Below, piece by piece: positions 39,441 through 50,784 of a stretch of 64,000 nucleotides of DNA. The position numbers and the translations under genes were made by a program. Origin of the DNA: Drosophila pseudoobscura (lineage: Eukaryota > Arthropoda > Insecta > Diptera > Drosophilidae); the NCBI RefSeq assembly GCF_009870125.1, contig NC_046681.1, positions 26,372,001 to 26,436,000 of the forward strand. Direction: 5' to 3'. Within the stretch, counting starts at the first letter, position 1, and each line of letters opens with the position of its first letter. Below the pieces are notes generated by a model. It saw only the letters and a program-made list of their open reading frames with translations. It had not been told where the DNA came from and did no database searches.

Positions 39441-42400
39441 ATTTACTTCGACTTTTAATGTAGTTTTGTAATTTGACTTTGCGAACAAAATCAGGGCCTC
39501 TTGATTGTTTGAAAAGTCCGATCGTCAGTATATGTCTATCGGAAAAAATCTAAGTCGTGTCATCAAAAAATCGAAATTAGTTCGGTGGATCAGATGTTTC
39601 TTATGAAGATTCAACTACCATGAGAGGCAAATGGCTATCCAAATGGATCCCAGCTATCAGGCGAAGAGCAAAGGAAGCCGGCAGCCAACGAGCCTGACCT
39701 GGAATATACCGCTTGCTCTCCTCTCCCATACCTCCCAACACCTCACCTATTATAATAATTGTGACTACAGTTACAGCACAGGCTCGAACAGTTTCCATCA
39801 CAGCGCTCTCCCAATCGGAACCACCCAACCAGGTCAAGTGAAATGTGCTCCACAAACTTTTCTTTCCTTCCCTCTTTCCTTCTTTTCCTTATCCACACAC
39901 ATGCATCAAAGGAGGAACATACAATGAGTGCTCCGCCTGCACAAGAGAAAGTGGAAACTGTGACCCGATTCCTCGGCCTCTCCTACTTGGACACGTTCCA
40001 ATGCAGTGGGGTTGGTTGCTTGTATCTGGACATTAGGGATTTATGCCACGCCTCCACTCAGAAATTTATGCAGAAACTCCCAACTTTGCAATGAAATTTT
40101 TGACAAATGCTTCCAATTAAGTGGAGCTCGTTGGACGGACGGGGAGCCGAGTGGGAGTGGCAGATTTCCCATGATACCCCCGAAAACACAGAGCGCTCAC
40201 ATGATGTGGCCAGGCATATTGATTCGGATTTGGACTCGGATGTTGGTCTGCCATGGGGATTTGGCCCTAAATGTTTCTCATTTATTTTAACGCCCAGCGA
40301 GAGTCGAAAGCCCAAAGCTCAAATGTGATACGGGGACTGTGCGGACTGTGGATGGTGTTTTCGAGGAAGCGGACCTGTGCCGCAGGATATATTTCCGACT
40401 TGAAGCCGCCGCCTGTGGCGTAAATATCTGATTAGGCTCCTGCCCACGAAGCCTCCTCCTCTTCCTCCTCAGCCATTCTCCTTTTCTAGGCAACCGAACA
40501 AAGGGAAGCAGGAAAATGGTGAAAATGAAAATAATCTTGGGCAACATCTGGGGGAGCATGGGGCGGGACAACTCAGGAGTTGACTGCTCCCCTTTCGATT
40601 GGGGACAAGGTTAAGCATTCGGCAGTAAAATGGCAACTTATTGTTTGGAATTGCCTGGAATTGTGTTGGCCACAGAATACAAAAAAACCATGGTAGAGGT
40701 GGAAAGGAAATATCGAGGCTTTGAGGTTTTGAGAAATTGAACTCATGGGAGGACGAAAACTGGAATATGCTTTGATCTGAACAATTAGCTGCCTCATTGA
40801 TATCTGTGGTTGTCTCTGAACAACATCCTCCATCACTCTCATTGTGCAACTCTCATCCTGTACTTATTTCTGTATATCATATTGTCTCCATCAGCCTGTC
40901 TCTCTTTGTCCATCTCACTTGACCTGCTCACTGCCAGAAGTCCTGGCTGGAGTCCTGCCCAGAGTACCATCATCATCATCATGGTTCACTGTGGTTCCTG
41001 TGGTCATCCACCAACTACTTGTCTGCTCCTCCGGCTCATCCTGTGACTGCGGCTGACGCTCCACTTGGCTTGGAAGCTGTAATTGTCCTTGTCCGGCAGT
41101 GTCGTGTATCAGTTATCCGTCTGCTATTTGTTGCTTCTTTGTGTGGTTCTCTAATAACTGATGCAAATAATTTGCTCATTTCTGGCAAGTACTTGGCTTG
41201 TGTGTGTGTGCGCGTGTGTGGTCAGGATATTGCAGATAATCACCAAATTAAATAATTTGGTTAAAAAGACCATATGATAAATAGGTGGTGTTCCTGCAAA
41301 ATGGCAAGTGGCTAAAAAGGTTGCTTTAGATATTCATTAGGTCTGTATTTTCCACCCCAAACAATTGCCCTCCTTGCTGGTTAACAATTTAATTCGTTTA
41401 TTTCCCCTTGGATAATTTGAATCTCGTCAATTGCAATCTGTATGAAAAGAGAAAAAGAAGCAGAAATGTTTCCAATCGAAGGAACACAATGTATCCTTTT
41501 ATACCCAATCAATATATACCATTTTTTTCGATCAAACCCTTCGCCATAAATAACATAATTCATATAAATATAAATATACATATATATATGTATACTATGT
41601 ATTCATTCATATAATTTTCATCGCCCAAATTCGAACAATTGAAGCTTTGAATGCATCTCGTTATGTTGCCAGTTCTTTCCTATTTTCCGCTTTCCAATTC
41701 GATTATCCGTTTTTTTCCAGCCGGATGTTTGTCTGTTCGGGGCATATTCTCGGGGCTCTCTATCCTGCCACATTTGCGAAACATTTGAATTTGAATTCAT
41801 TGAGGTGCAATAAATAAACTTGCCACATAAATCATTTTAGCAGCAACTTAAGCACTCAGAATGGGATTTTTTCGCCAGCTAGCCGTATCTTCAGTCTCTC
41901 AGCTTCACACCCAAGAAGAGAGAGACCCGGAATGTAAGTGTTGGATATCAGCGAAGCTTGAAACACCCTCTAAATTATTCCGTTGAAATCGTTAGGATAT
42001 ACTGAACGATTTATACGATGACAGCTACTTGTAGTTGGATATGAATGTTGGATATGAATGGTCATTCTTCATCAGACTTTATTGCCGGCCAAAGCGGAAA
42101 CCTGCACATCCACTCCCTACACATTCTCTACTACTTACCTTTTAGAAACACAATTACTACCTGCTGTGCCTTGACAATCTTCCTTATGCCCTGCCAGGGA
42201 GAGTATAAACATTTTGGGGCGGCTAAGGACACCTTGGGGAGAGATTGAAGAGAATTGCCGGGACGGGTTAGAGCCCAAGAACTAATTGGCCAAAAACAAT
42301 AAAGCTCTGCTCCTTTAAAACGGAAAGAAAACCCTCCATATCTTTGCCTGTCTCTCTCTCTCTCTCTTTCTCTGCTTTTCTCATTCTTTCCCTGTCGCTC

Positions 42401-43943
42401 TTAAAGTTTGGCTAAATGTTTGCGAGTCCATTTATAAATCCGTGCAACGTTTGCTCTATGTGCCCAAGGGATTTCCCCCGAACAGGACAGGGCAAATATT
42501 GAAACTATAAAGCGTTTGCTTTTTTCTCTCGCTTCTACACCCACTCATTGCCTTTCACGGCTCCTCTTTCCTTCTGTCCCTCAATCACTCTCTTTCTCTC
42601 TCTGTCTCTCTATGTGTGCGCTGGGTAAAGCTGCTTTAATCCTAAAAAAGTTTTTGCTAGTGAGTGGGTTAAAAGTAAGAGCAAACTACCAGGACGAGTA
42701 CATGGTACATAAGCGGCTTATGCCATTAGTTCGGAATCGCAGTTTGTCCAGCACTGAGTCCAGTGCCGGCCTGGCGAGCGATGTCCTTCTCCTGCTCCAC
42801 CTAGCCGCACATACCCATCTATACCCGTATCTATCGATATATCCGCTGTGTTCCAGCTTCCGCCTGCCTACCTGTTGGAGATGTAGAGTGTGGGCTCAAA
42901 GTTTCACGTAGCCCTGGCATTTGCCAATCCATGCGGCAAACTTTAAAAGACCCTGTTCCAGTGGCGGCCACTAATTGGTGGAAGTTTGACGTGTAAAATC
43001 AAAAGTTATGACCCAAAGATAGCTTAAATGGGGGGAAAACCTTGCAAAAGTTTATCATAATTTGTGGGTAGATAAGTTAGCGATGGCAACAAAAAGGTGG
43101 TCTATGACGGGTCTAGTGAAGAATATGGGAACTTATGTTAAGCCCAGACTTTGGGAGAGGTGGGATTTGAGCTCTAGATGCTTGCTTGCTCAGGATGCAG
43201 CACCTTATGTACTTCAGCTCTTATATTCTTTAATGTTTATAATGATGCAACTTAACATTACTAGAAATAGGTCATACTTAGCGAATACGATATAATCAAT
43301 TATATTTATTCTATACCTTAAAAACTTCCTCTCAGCAGAAACCGTTTAAAGCCTGCATCTTAAGCACTTCCGTCTCCTTTTTGTGGCTCCATAGAAAGTG
43401 GAGAATGTCGCCACCAGGTCTGACTTTATTACAGTGCAATCCCCTGACTGGCCCACCGAGACTGCAGCAGTTTGCCAAGACCGTATACCGAGGACCAGGA
43501 GAAGAGAATAGCCATTTTTGTCGCATACTCCACGCGGATTTTGACTGCATAAAATATGAAATTAAATTGCAAGCCAACAAAATGGCGCCTGGGAAAATGA
43601 CAAAAATATGAGACAGAACTGCTGTAGAGACAGTCTCTCTTCCGCACGTGCCCCTCCTGCAGCTCTTGCCGCACTTTGCTGGGAATTCTCTTGGCGCTGC
43701 CGACTTGATGACTTGCAGCTGTCGCATTTCTTTCGCGACTTTAGACACTGCTGCAACGCTTGTTGGCACCTGGTTAGCCACCTCGATGATGTTGGGATTT
43801 CATTTGACGGCAAATATTGTGGCGCCTCATGGGAAGTTCTCTGTTTGAGGTTGCTTTGCAGTGAAGCGAAGCCGAAACCCAGCTAACTCTGATATTGTCG
43901 GCACTTTGTGAGTGCTGTGAATACTTAAATTTTAAGTTATAAA
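39441..43943. other. Non-coding stretch upstream of the DUF229 array
   Basis: About 4.5 kb. It contains a (CT)n run near 42351-42371, AT-rich repeats near 41565-41600 and no supported gene. A patch on - at 43332-43813 has several overlapping open frames with a downstream aataaat on that strand, but no frame shows a domain or splice model I can defend. Confidence 0.5.
42351..42371. repeat. (CT)n microsatellite
   Basis: Pure ct dinucleotide run within a pyrimidine-rich tract. Confidence 0.85.
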
Positions 43944-45881
43944 ATGTTACGGCTAAATGAGATAACTTTCCGCAAAATTGGGCTTTGTGGGATCCTCTCG
44001 TGTCTGGCTCTGTACGCATACGTGTGCAAGGACATGGACACGGGCCCCAAAATTAGCAATGCATTCTTTGTGAACAACGAGGGCTGCAAAATGATTGCCC
44101 TGGATGTGACGAGCCCTGAGATAGAGGGATACATAAAAAAGCCACCCGGTGAATACAAGTGCATCGATGCAACATGGTTTGGAACGAAACTCATCAAAGG
44201 AAGCTGGTATCTGAAGTTAATTCGCGACATTGATCAGATACTGATTGATCATAAGCTAGATAATCAAACCAAAATACAATGCGAGTATGATCGGTTTGAC
44301 GGAAAGAGTGACTGGCAATTGGAACACTACAGAACGGTTACATTTAATTTGGTACCCCCATATCGCTGGAAGCTGGAACCGTCTATGTACCTGCGTGTGT
44401 TTTGCTACAATTCTACGAAATTAATGCATGAAGATGCTCATTTCGTCATCCAGCCACCACCGCAGGAGTTACTCGAACAATCAAGAAGCTTGAAGAAATG
44501 GGACCGAGGGAATAAAACGGAACCTGCAGAATCTGCCTCGGATCCTCTCATTTCTGTAATGATTCTGGGATTGGATAGTGTGTCCCATCTGAACTTTCTG
44601 CGTCAAATGCCGCGCACAGCCAACTACCTCCGTCATCAAATGTCTCACGTCGAGTTCTGGGGCTACAACAAGGTTGGCTTGAATACCTTTCCGAACCTGA
44701 TTGCCATGTTGACGGGGAAGAGTGAAGAGGAGAACGAGAAGTATTGGAAGAAGATTCAGCGCATGGACAACTGTCCTGTAATTTGGAAAGACTTTAAAAA
44801 GGCCGGCTATAATACCAGCTTTGGTGAGGATTATCCGGAAAACAGTCTGTTTAACTTCTTAAAACCTGGATTTGGCTCAAAACCTACCGATCACTACCTA
44901 CGTCCAGTTTTGAATTCCATTATGAGGACTTTTAGCAAAGATTCCATGGCTTGGTGCTCAGCGGGCCGCACAATCACTGATATATTGTTGGAAATGGTGG
45001 AGAATTTGCTGCCCCATATGCAAAGGCATCCATTCTTTTCGTTATTTTGGTGGGGACAGGGCTTCCATGACCATTTAAATTTCCCTTCGGTGGTCGATCA
45101 GCGCTTTGTGCGACTACTGAGGCGTCTCGATGATACTGGAATCACCAACAATACCTTCATATTCTTCATGTCTGATCACGGCTCGAGTTGGGGCTCGTTC
45201 CGGAAAACCTTTCAGGGTATTCTGGAGGATAATCAACCCATGCTGTTCATCCTCTACCCCAAGTGGATGAAGAAACGCTATCCGCTGGCCATCAGGAACC
45301 TGGAGAGCAATAGTCACAGTCTGATCACAACATATGATATGCACGAGACCATGCGGGACCTTCTCCATCTGGATTCATTGCAGGAGAATCGTCTCAAAGA
45401 GAAGTCAAGGCTGCTGTGGAAGCTACCGGGCCCAGAAACACCGCGTGGCGTCAGCCTCTTTCTGCCAGTGCCTACGTGGCGCACTTGCAACACCTCCAAC
45501 ATCCCTATTGCATATTGTCTGTGCCAAGAGCTGACTCCTCTGCCATTAGACGCTCGAGAAGTGCAGCTTGCCGCCCAAACAGCTGTCCGTTCGATGAATC
45601 AGCTGCTAGAGACCTATCTAATGTGCGAACAGCTCCAGCTCAAGAACGTGTCTAGCGCCTACTCATCGGCCCCTCATATGACTAAGAAACATGATATAAG
45701 AGACATCACTGTGCGCTTCGAAACGATTCCAGGCGATGCTTACTTTGAGGCCAGTTTGCGGGTGACGCGTGGTTTATTATCCCTGGTTGGAGAAATCGTT
45801 CGGATTGATGATAGTAGCAACTTCAACAGCAACTGCATTAGCGAGGTCAAACTGTTTCCTTACTGTTATTGTGGATTGTAA
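43944..45881 (+). CDS. DUF229 family protein, copy 1 (645 aa)
   Basis: Single-exon gene for a DUF229 protein, a family with an alkaline-phosphatase/sulfatase-like fold; the biological substrate is not known to me. Residues about 12-28 (IGLCGILSCLALYAYVC) form a signal anchor, so the catalytic part should be lumenal or extracellular. Active-site-like residues are in order: Asp211 in GLDSVSHLNF, Thr248 in NTFPN (the nucleophile position in the phosphodiesterase branch), GFHDHLN, and Asp411-His412 in MSDHG. A Cys-rich C-terminal part ends NSNCISEVKL...YCYC. The start ATG is in aaaATG just after an AT-rich leader; AATAAA lies at 45928. The next copy starts 482 nt downstream on the same strand and shares the upstream leader, so this is a tandem duplicate. 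Confidence 0.9.
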   Translation: MLRLNEITFRKIGLCGILSCLALYAYVCKDMDTGPKISNAFFVNNEGCKMIALDVTSPEIEGYIKKPPGEYKCIDATWFGTKLIKGSWYLKLIRDIDQILIDHKLDNQTKIQCEYDRFDGKSDWQLEHYRTVTFNLVPPYRWKLEPSMYLRVFCYNSTKLMHEDAHFVIQPPPQELLEQSRSLKKWDRGNKTEPAESASDPLISVMILGLDSVSHLNFLRQMPRTANYLRHQMSHVEFWGYNKVGLNTFPNLIAMLTGKSEEENEKYWKKIQRMDNCPVIWKDFKKAGYNTSFGEDYPENSLFNFLKPGFGSKPTDHYLRPVLNSIMRTFSKDSMAWCSAGRTITDILLEMVENLLPHMQRHPFFSLFWWGQGFHDHLNFPSVVDQRFVRLLRRLDDTGITNNTFIFFMSDHGSSWGSFRKTFQGILEDNQPMLFILYPKWMKKRYPLAIRNLESNSHSLITTYDMHETMRDLLHLDSLQENRLKEKSRLLWKLPGPETPRGVSLFLPVPTWRTCNTSNIPIAYCLCQELTPLPLDAREVQLAAQTAVRSMNQLLETYLMCEQLQLKNVSSAYSSAPHMTKKHDIRDITVRFETIPGDAYFEASLRVTRGLLSLVGEIVRIDDSSNFNSNCISEVKLFPYCYCGL

Positions 45882-46363
45882 AGTCAGTTTTTTTAGGTTG
45901 CATCTTCTAACAACGCATCAATAGAAAAATAAAAGAGGGCACTGCAGTATCATGTAAATTTTTGTTTTTCAAATTACGGAAGCTAAATATAATTGAAAAG
46001 CCCATTGCTTGGGCTCTCATAGTATATAGTATAGTATATATAGTATATCACTTGAGAACGGCTGAGCTGATTTTGTCAGGAGAAGGTATTATTATGATCC
46101 ATCAAAAAAACTATCAATTGAGTTATCGTAAATTACATATTCTGTAATATTTGCAGCTATTAATAGTTTCTGCATTCTATAATATATTTATATATATATA
46201 TTTGCTAGTCTATAAAGACCACAAAAATTTTAAGTGGATATTTACCAAAATATGCAGCTTCAATTAAATACACTCCATCTGGGTACGAACTTGAGTGAAG
46301 CCGAAACTCAGCAAGCTCTGAAATTGTCTGCATTTTTGAATGCTTAAATTTTAATGTTTTAAA

Positions 46364-48085
46364 ATGTTACGGCTTACTGAGGCACCTTTCCGCATTATTG
46401 GTCTTTGTGTGATCCTCTCGGGTCTGGCTCTGTACGCATACGTGTGTAAGGACACGGACATCGGACCCAAAATTGACAATGAATTCTTTGTGAACAACGA
46501 GGGCTGCAAAATGATTTCCTTGGATGTTACGAGCCCTGCGATAGAGAAATACATTAAAAAGCCACCTGTGGAATACAAGTGCATCGATGTTACATGGTTT
46601 GAAACGAAACTTATCAAAGGAAGCTGGTATCTGATGCTTGTTCGCGACATTAATGAGATACTGATTGACCGTCATCTAGATAAACAAACCAAAATACAAT
46701 GCAGGTATGCTCGATTTGACGGGAAGAACGATACGCGATTGGAGCACCAAGGAACGGATACATTTAATCTGGTACCCCCATATCGCTGGAAAGTGCGAGC
46801 TACTGTGTACCTGCGTGTGTCGTGCTTCCATTTAAAGAAATTACTGCATGAAGACGTTCATTTCTTCATCCAGCCACCGCCGCAAGAGTTACTCGAACAA
46901 CCAGTAAGCTTGAAGAAATGGGTTCAAGGGAATAAAACGAAAACGGCAGAATCTACCTCGGAGCCCCTCATTTCTGTCATGATCCTGGGATTGGATAGTG
47001 TTTCCCATCTAAACTTTCTGCGTCAAATGCCGCGCACAGCCAAATATCTGCACAACGAGATGTCTTACGTCGAGTTCTGGGGCTACAACAAAGTTGGCTT
47101 GAATACATTTCCGAACCTGATTGCCATGTTGACGGGGGAGAGTGCAGAAGAGAATGTGAAGTATTGGAAAAAGACTCAGCGCATGGACAACTGTCCTTTA
47201 ATTTGGAAAGACTTTAAAAGGGCCGGCTATAATACAAGCTTTGGTGAGGATTATCCTGGTGCAAGTCTTTTTAATTATTTAAAGCCCGGCTTTGGGTCAA
47301 TCCCAACTGATCACTATCTACGTCCAGCCCAGAAACTTATGAATATAACTACTGGCACATATAAGCTAACAACATGCTCGGGTGGACGTTTACTCACGGA
47401 TATATTGCTGGAAATGGTGGAAAATCTACTGCCCCATATGCAAAGGTATCCATTCTTCTCGTTTTACTGGTGGTCCCAGGGCATTCATGACCACTTCAAC
47501 TTTGGTTCTGTGATCGATCAGCGTTTTGTGCGACTACTGAGGCGTCTCGATGATACGGGAATCACCAACCACACCTTCATATTCTTCATGTCTGATCACG
47601 GATCGAGGTGGGGACCATTCCGGAAAACCTTTCAGGGTATGCTGGAGGATAATCAACCCATGCTGTTCATCCTCTACCCCAAGTGGATGAAGAAACGCTA
47701 TCCGCTGGCCATCAGGAACCTGGAGAGCAATAGTCACAGTCTGATCACAACATATGATATGCACGAGACCATGCGGGACCTTCTCCATCTGGATTCATTG
47801 CAGGAGAATCGTCTCAAAGAGAAGTCAAGGCTGCTGTGGAAGCTGTCGGGCCCTGAAACACCGCGTGGCGTCAGTCTCTTCCTGCCAGTGCCTTCGTGGC
47901 GCACTTGCAACACCTCCAACATCCCTGTAGCATATTGTCTGTGCCAAGGGAAGTGAAGCTGTCCTTTCGATCAATCAGCTGCTAGAGACCTATCTGATGT
48001 GTGAACAGCTCCAGCTCAAGGATGTGTCCAGCGCCTACTCATGGTCCTCTCATATGACCCAAGAGCATGATATGAGGGACATTTT
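46364..48085 (+). pseudogene. DUF229 family copy 2, frameshifted and 3'-truncated
   Basis: The frame is open from 46364 to a TGA at 47954-47956, giving 530 aa, about 115 residues short of its neighbours. It keeps the signal anchor, GLDSVS, NTFPN and MSDHG, so the phosphatase-like core is present. At 47945 the sequence jumps from gccaag to the equivalent of agctgtcc, with a net loss of about 44 nt relative to copy 1; this shifts the frame. Homology to the lost C-terminal region then continues out of frame to about 48085 and stops abruptly. The conserved C-terminal NSNCIS...YCYC block is missing. A shortened but expressed protein cannot be excluded; a decaying copy is more likely. About 90 nt of upstream leader match copy 1. 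Confidence 0.8.
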
Positions 48086-48837
48086 TGCTTTTTTGAAGAA
48101 AAAATCGTTTTCTTCCTGTTTTGTCTTCTATTTATAGAGTCAAACGTTTTGTTTGTCTTTTGCCCTTTGGTAAGCTAAGTCAGTTTTGGCCTGCGTTCCA
48201 CGCAGATGGATGGACAAACTTTGGACTGTTTCTCTGAGGTCGCAGACTAAGAGACGAAGCGGATGTAAATCTGAGGCTGCCAGCATATAAAATCAGGGGA
48301 TTTGGGGGGCCTCGGGGCCATTTAAAAGCGGCTTCATTATTCTCCTCGGAAGCAGAATTTATATCTGAATCAGATCCGATCAATATTGTAGGCAGAATAA
48401 ACAAATAAAACTTCAGTAGCTATGCAAATCCCTACACGCGCTGACTTATTTCCTTTCTTTCACTTACTCTTCGTCATGCAATGTGTGCGCCCTCTGGTGG
48501 AGGTACCATAGAAGGTTATTGTGGAATATAAAAACATCCATAAGCTTATATAAATCATAAGATCACGTATGTATTATCTGAGTACCGGGTAACAAGTCTT
48601 TTCAACATATTTTCGCGGCTGTTATTCTTGGGAATTGGCACATGGCCGCTCGAGAACCGTGTGGATCTTGACAGCAGGCGCTGCCCTCTCTCATAGCTCA
48701 AGCTCTAGCCCTGAACAACTGCACATAAACACTAGATATCATTTTATTTCCTGTCATTTCCAGCAAAGTCAAAAGTGTTGTTTTCACTATTATATTTGTT
48801 CGTCACTTTGTGAAGGAAGAAATTTGAATTAGTTGAA
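47957..48837. other. Intergenic stretch after the truncated copy
   Basis: After the out-of-frame remnant ends near 48085 I see no gene. An open frame on - at 48180-48404 (74 codons, no ATG at its start) looks mildly coding-like but has no recognised domain. The last 100 nt before the next gene hold cactttgtga, also present upstream of copy 1. Confidence 0.5.
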
Positions 48838-50784
48838 ATGATATTCAAAATGTTCTGGCCAGATGAGAAATATTTCCGAAAAATCGGTCTAGCGGTTATC
48901 CTGTCGTGCCTGGCTCTGTACATGTACGTATGTACGGGCATCGACATCGGACCCAAAATCGAGAATGCATACTTTGTGAACAACGCGGGATGCAAAATTA
49001 TTGCGATGGATGTGATGAATCCCGAGATAGAGAGCTACATCAAAAGATCTTCGATTAGATATGGATGTAAGCAAAACGCCTGGTTTGCAACGAGAATCTT
49101 CAACGGAAGCTGGTACCTGGAGCTGATCCGCAGCATAGATGAGATCCTGATTGACCACAATCTAGACAGTGAGAGGGATATTAAATGCTTTTATGATCCA
49201 TATAAAAGTATAAGTGACTGGAACATGACTCGCTACAGAAGAATTAAGTCTCATTTGTTGCCTCCATATCGCTGGAAAGTGCGAGCTTCTGTGTACCTGC
49301 GTGTGTCGTGCTTCCATTTAAAGAAATTACTGCATGAAGACGTTCATTTCTTCATCCAGCCACCGCCGCAAGAGTTACTCGAACATCCAGTAAGCTTGAA
49401 GAAATGGGTTCAAGGGAGTAAAACGGAACCGGCAGAATCTACCTCGGAGCCCCTCATTTCTGTCATGATCCTGGGATTGGATAGTGTTTCTCATCTGAAC
49501 TTCCTGCGCCAAATGCCGCGCACAGCCAACTTTCTGCGCAACGAGATGTCTCACGTGGAGTTCTGGGGCTACAACAAAGTTGGCTTGAATACCTTTCCGA
49601 ATCTGATTGCCATGTTGACGGGGGAGAGTGCAGAGGAGAATGAGAAGTATTGGAAGAAGATTCAGCGCATGGACGACTGCCCTGCAATATGGAAAGACTT
49701 TAAAAAGGCCGGCTATAATACAAGCTTTGGTGAGGATTATCCTGGTGCAAGTCTGTTTAATTATTTAAAGCCCGGCTTTGGTTCAACTCCCACTGATCAA
49801 TATTTACGTCCGGCCCAGAAGCTTATGAATAGGATGGGCGGCACCCGTAGTCAAACAACATGCTCGGGTGGACGCTTACTCACGGATATATTGCTGGAGA
49901 TGGTGGACAACATGCTACCCCATATGCAAAGGCATCCATTCTTCTCGTTTTACTGGTGGTCCCAGGGCATTCATGAGTACTTCAACTTTGGTTCTGTGAT
50001 CGATCAGCGTTTTGTGCGACTACTGAGGCGTCTCGCTGATACTGGAATCACCAACAATACCTTCATATTCTTCATGTCTGATCACGGATCGAGATGGGGA
50101 CCATTCCGGAGAACCTTTCAGGGTATGCTGGAGGATAATCAACCCATGCTGTTCACCCTCTACCCCAAGTGGATGAAGAAACGCTATCCGCTGGCTATCA
50201 GGAACCTGGAGAGCAATAGTCACAGTCTGATCACAACATACGATATGCACGAGACCATGCGGGACCTTCTCCATCTGGATTCATTGCAGGAGAATCGTCT
50301 TAAACAGAAGTCATGGCTGCTGTGGAATCTGCGCGGCTCTGAAACACCGCGTGGCGTCAGCCTCTTCCTGCCAGTGCCCTCGTGGCGCACTTGCAACACC
50401 TCCAACATCCGTGTTGCATATTGTCTATGTCAGAAGCTCACGCCGCTTCAATTGGACGATCGAACGGCCATGCTGGTGGCCCGCAACGCTCTTCTTTCGA
50501 TCAATCAGCTGCTGGATCCCTATCCCATGTGTCTTCCGCTGGAGCTCAAGGCCGTGGTCAGCGCCTACTCTTCCGTTCCGCATGTTAGCCACGAACATGA
50601 CAAGAGGGATTACACCGTCCGCTTTCTAACGATTCCAGGCGGTGCTTACTTTGAGACCACTTCACGGATGACGGATGGGGTATTGTACCAGGCGGGAGAG
50701 ATCGTTCGTATTATGCATCGTAACAATAACAGCAACTGCATTAGCGATCTTAAATTGGAACCCTACTGCTATTGTGCTGTTTAA
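48838..50784 (+). CDS. DUF229 family protein, copy 3 (648 aa)
   Basis: Intact single-exon DUF229 gene. It has a signal anchor near residues 15-32 (IGLAVILSCLALYMYVC), Asp215 in GLDSVSHLNF, Thr252 in NTFPN, GIHEYFN and Asp415-His416 in MSDHG, then a C-terminal Cys block NSNCISDLKL...YCYC. Copy 1 has FHDHLN and copy 2 IHDHFN where this copy has IHEYFN, so an acidic/His position near the active site differs. The first ATG (48838) gives MIFKMFWPDE; the second Met at 48850 aligns better with the other copies' start. AATAAA lies at 50810, 26 nt after the stop. Residues about 25-140 are much more diverged from copies 1 and 2 than the rest. Confidence 0.9.
   Translation: MIFKMFWPDEKYFRKIGLAVILSCLALYMYVCTGIDIGPKIENAYFVNNAGCKIIAMDVMNPEIESYIKRSSIRYGCKQNAWFATRIFNGSWYLELIRSIDEILIDHNLDSERDIKCFYDPYKSISDWNMTRYRRIKSHLLPPYRWKVRASVYLRVSCFHLKKLLHEDVHFFIQPPPQELLEHPVSLKKWVQGSKTEPAESTSEPLISVMILGLDSVSHLNFLRQMPRTANFLRNEMSHVEFWGYNKVGLNTFPNLIAMLTGESAEENEKYWKKIQRMDDCPAIWKDFKKAGYNTSFGEDYPGASLFNYLKPGFGSTPTDQYLRPAQKLMNRMGGTRSQTTCSGGRLLTDILLEMVDNMLPHMQRHPFFSFYWWSQGIHEYFNFGSVIDQRFVRLLRRLADTGITNNTFIFFMSDHGSRWGPFRRTFQGMLEDNQPMLFTLYPKWMKKRYPLAIRNLESNSHSLITTYDMHETMRDLLHLDSLQENRLKQKSWLLWNLRGSETPRGVSLFLPVPSWRTCNTSNIRVAYCLCQKLTPLQLDDRTAMLVARNALLSINQLLDPYPMCLPLELKAVVSAYSSVPHVSHEHDKRDYTVRFLTIPGGAYFETTSRMTDGVLYQAGEIVRIMHRNNNSNCISDLKLEPYCYCAV

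Noticed and set aside
43332-43813. Cluster of minus-strand open frames with a downstream aataaat
   Set aside because: Three frames compete, none begins with a convincing ATG plus domain, and no splice model joins them cleanly.
48180-48404. Coding-looking 74-codon frame on the minus strand (SDSDINSASEENN)
   Set aside because: No ATG at its start, no splice partner found, and no family recognised.
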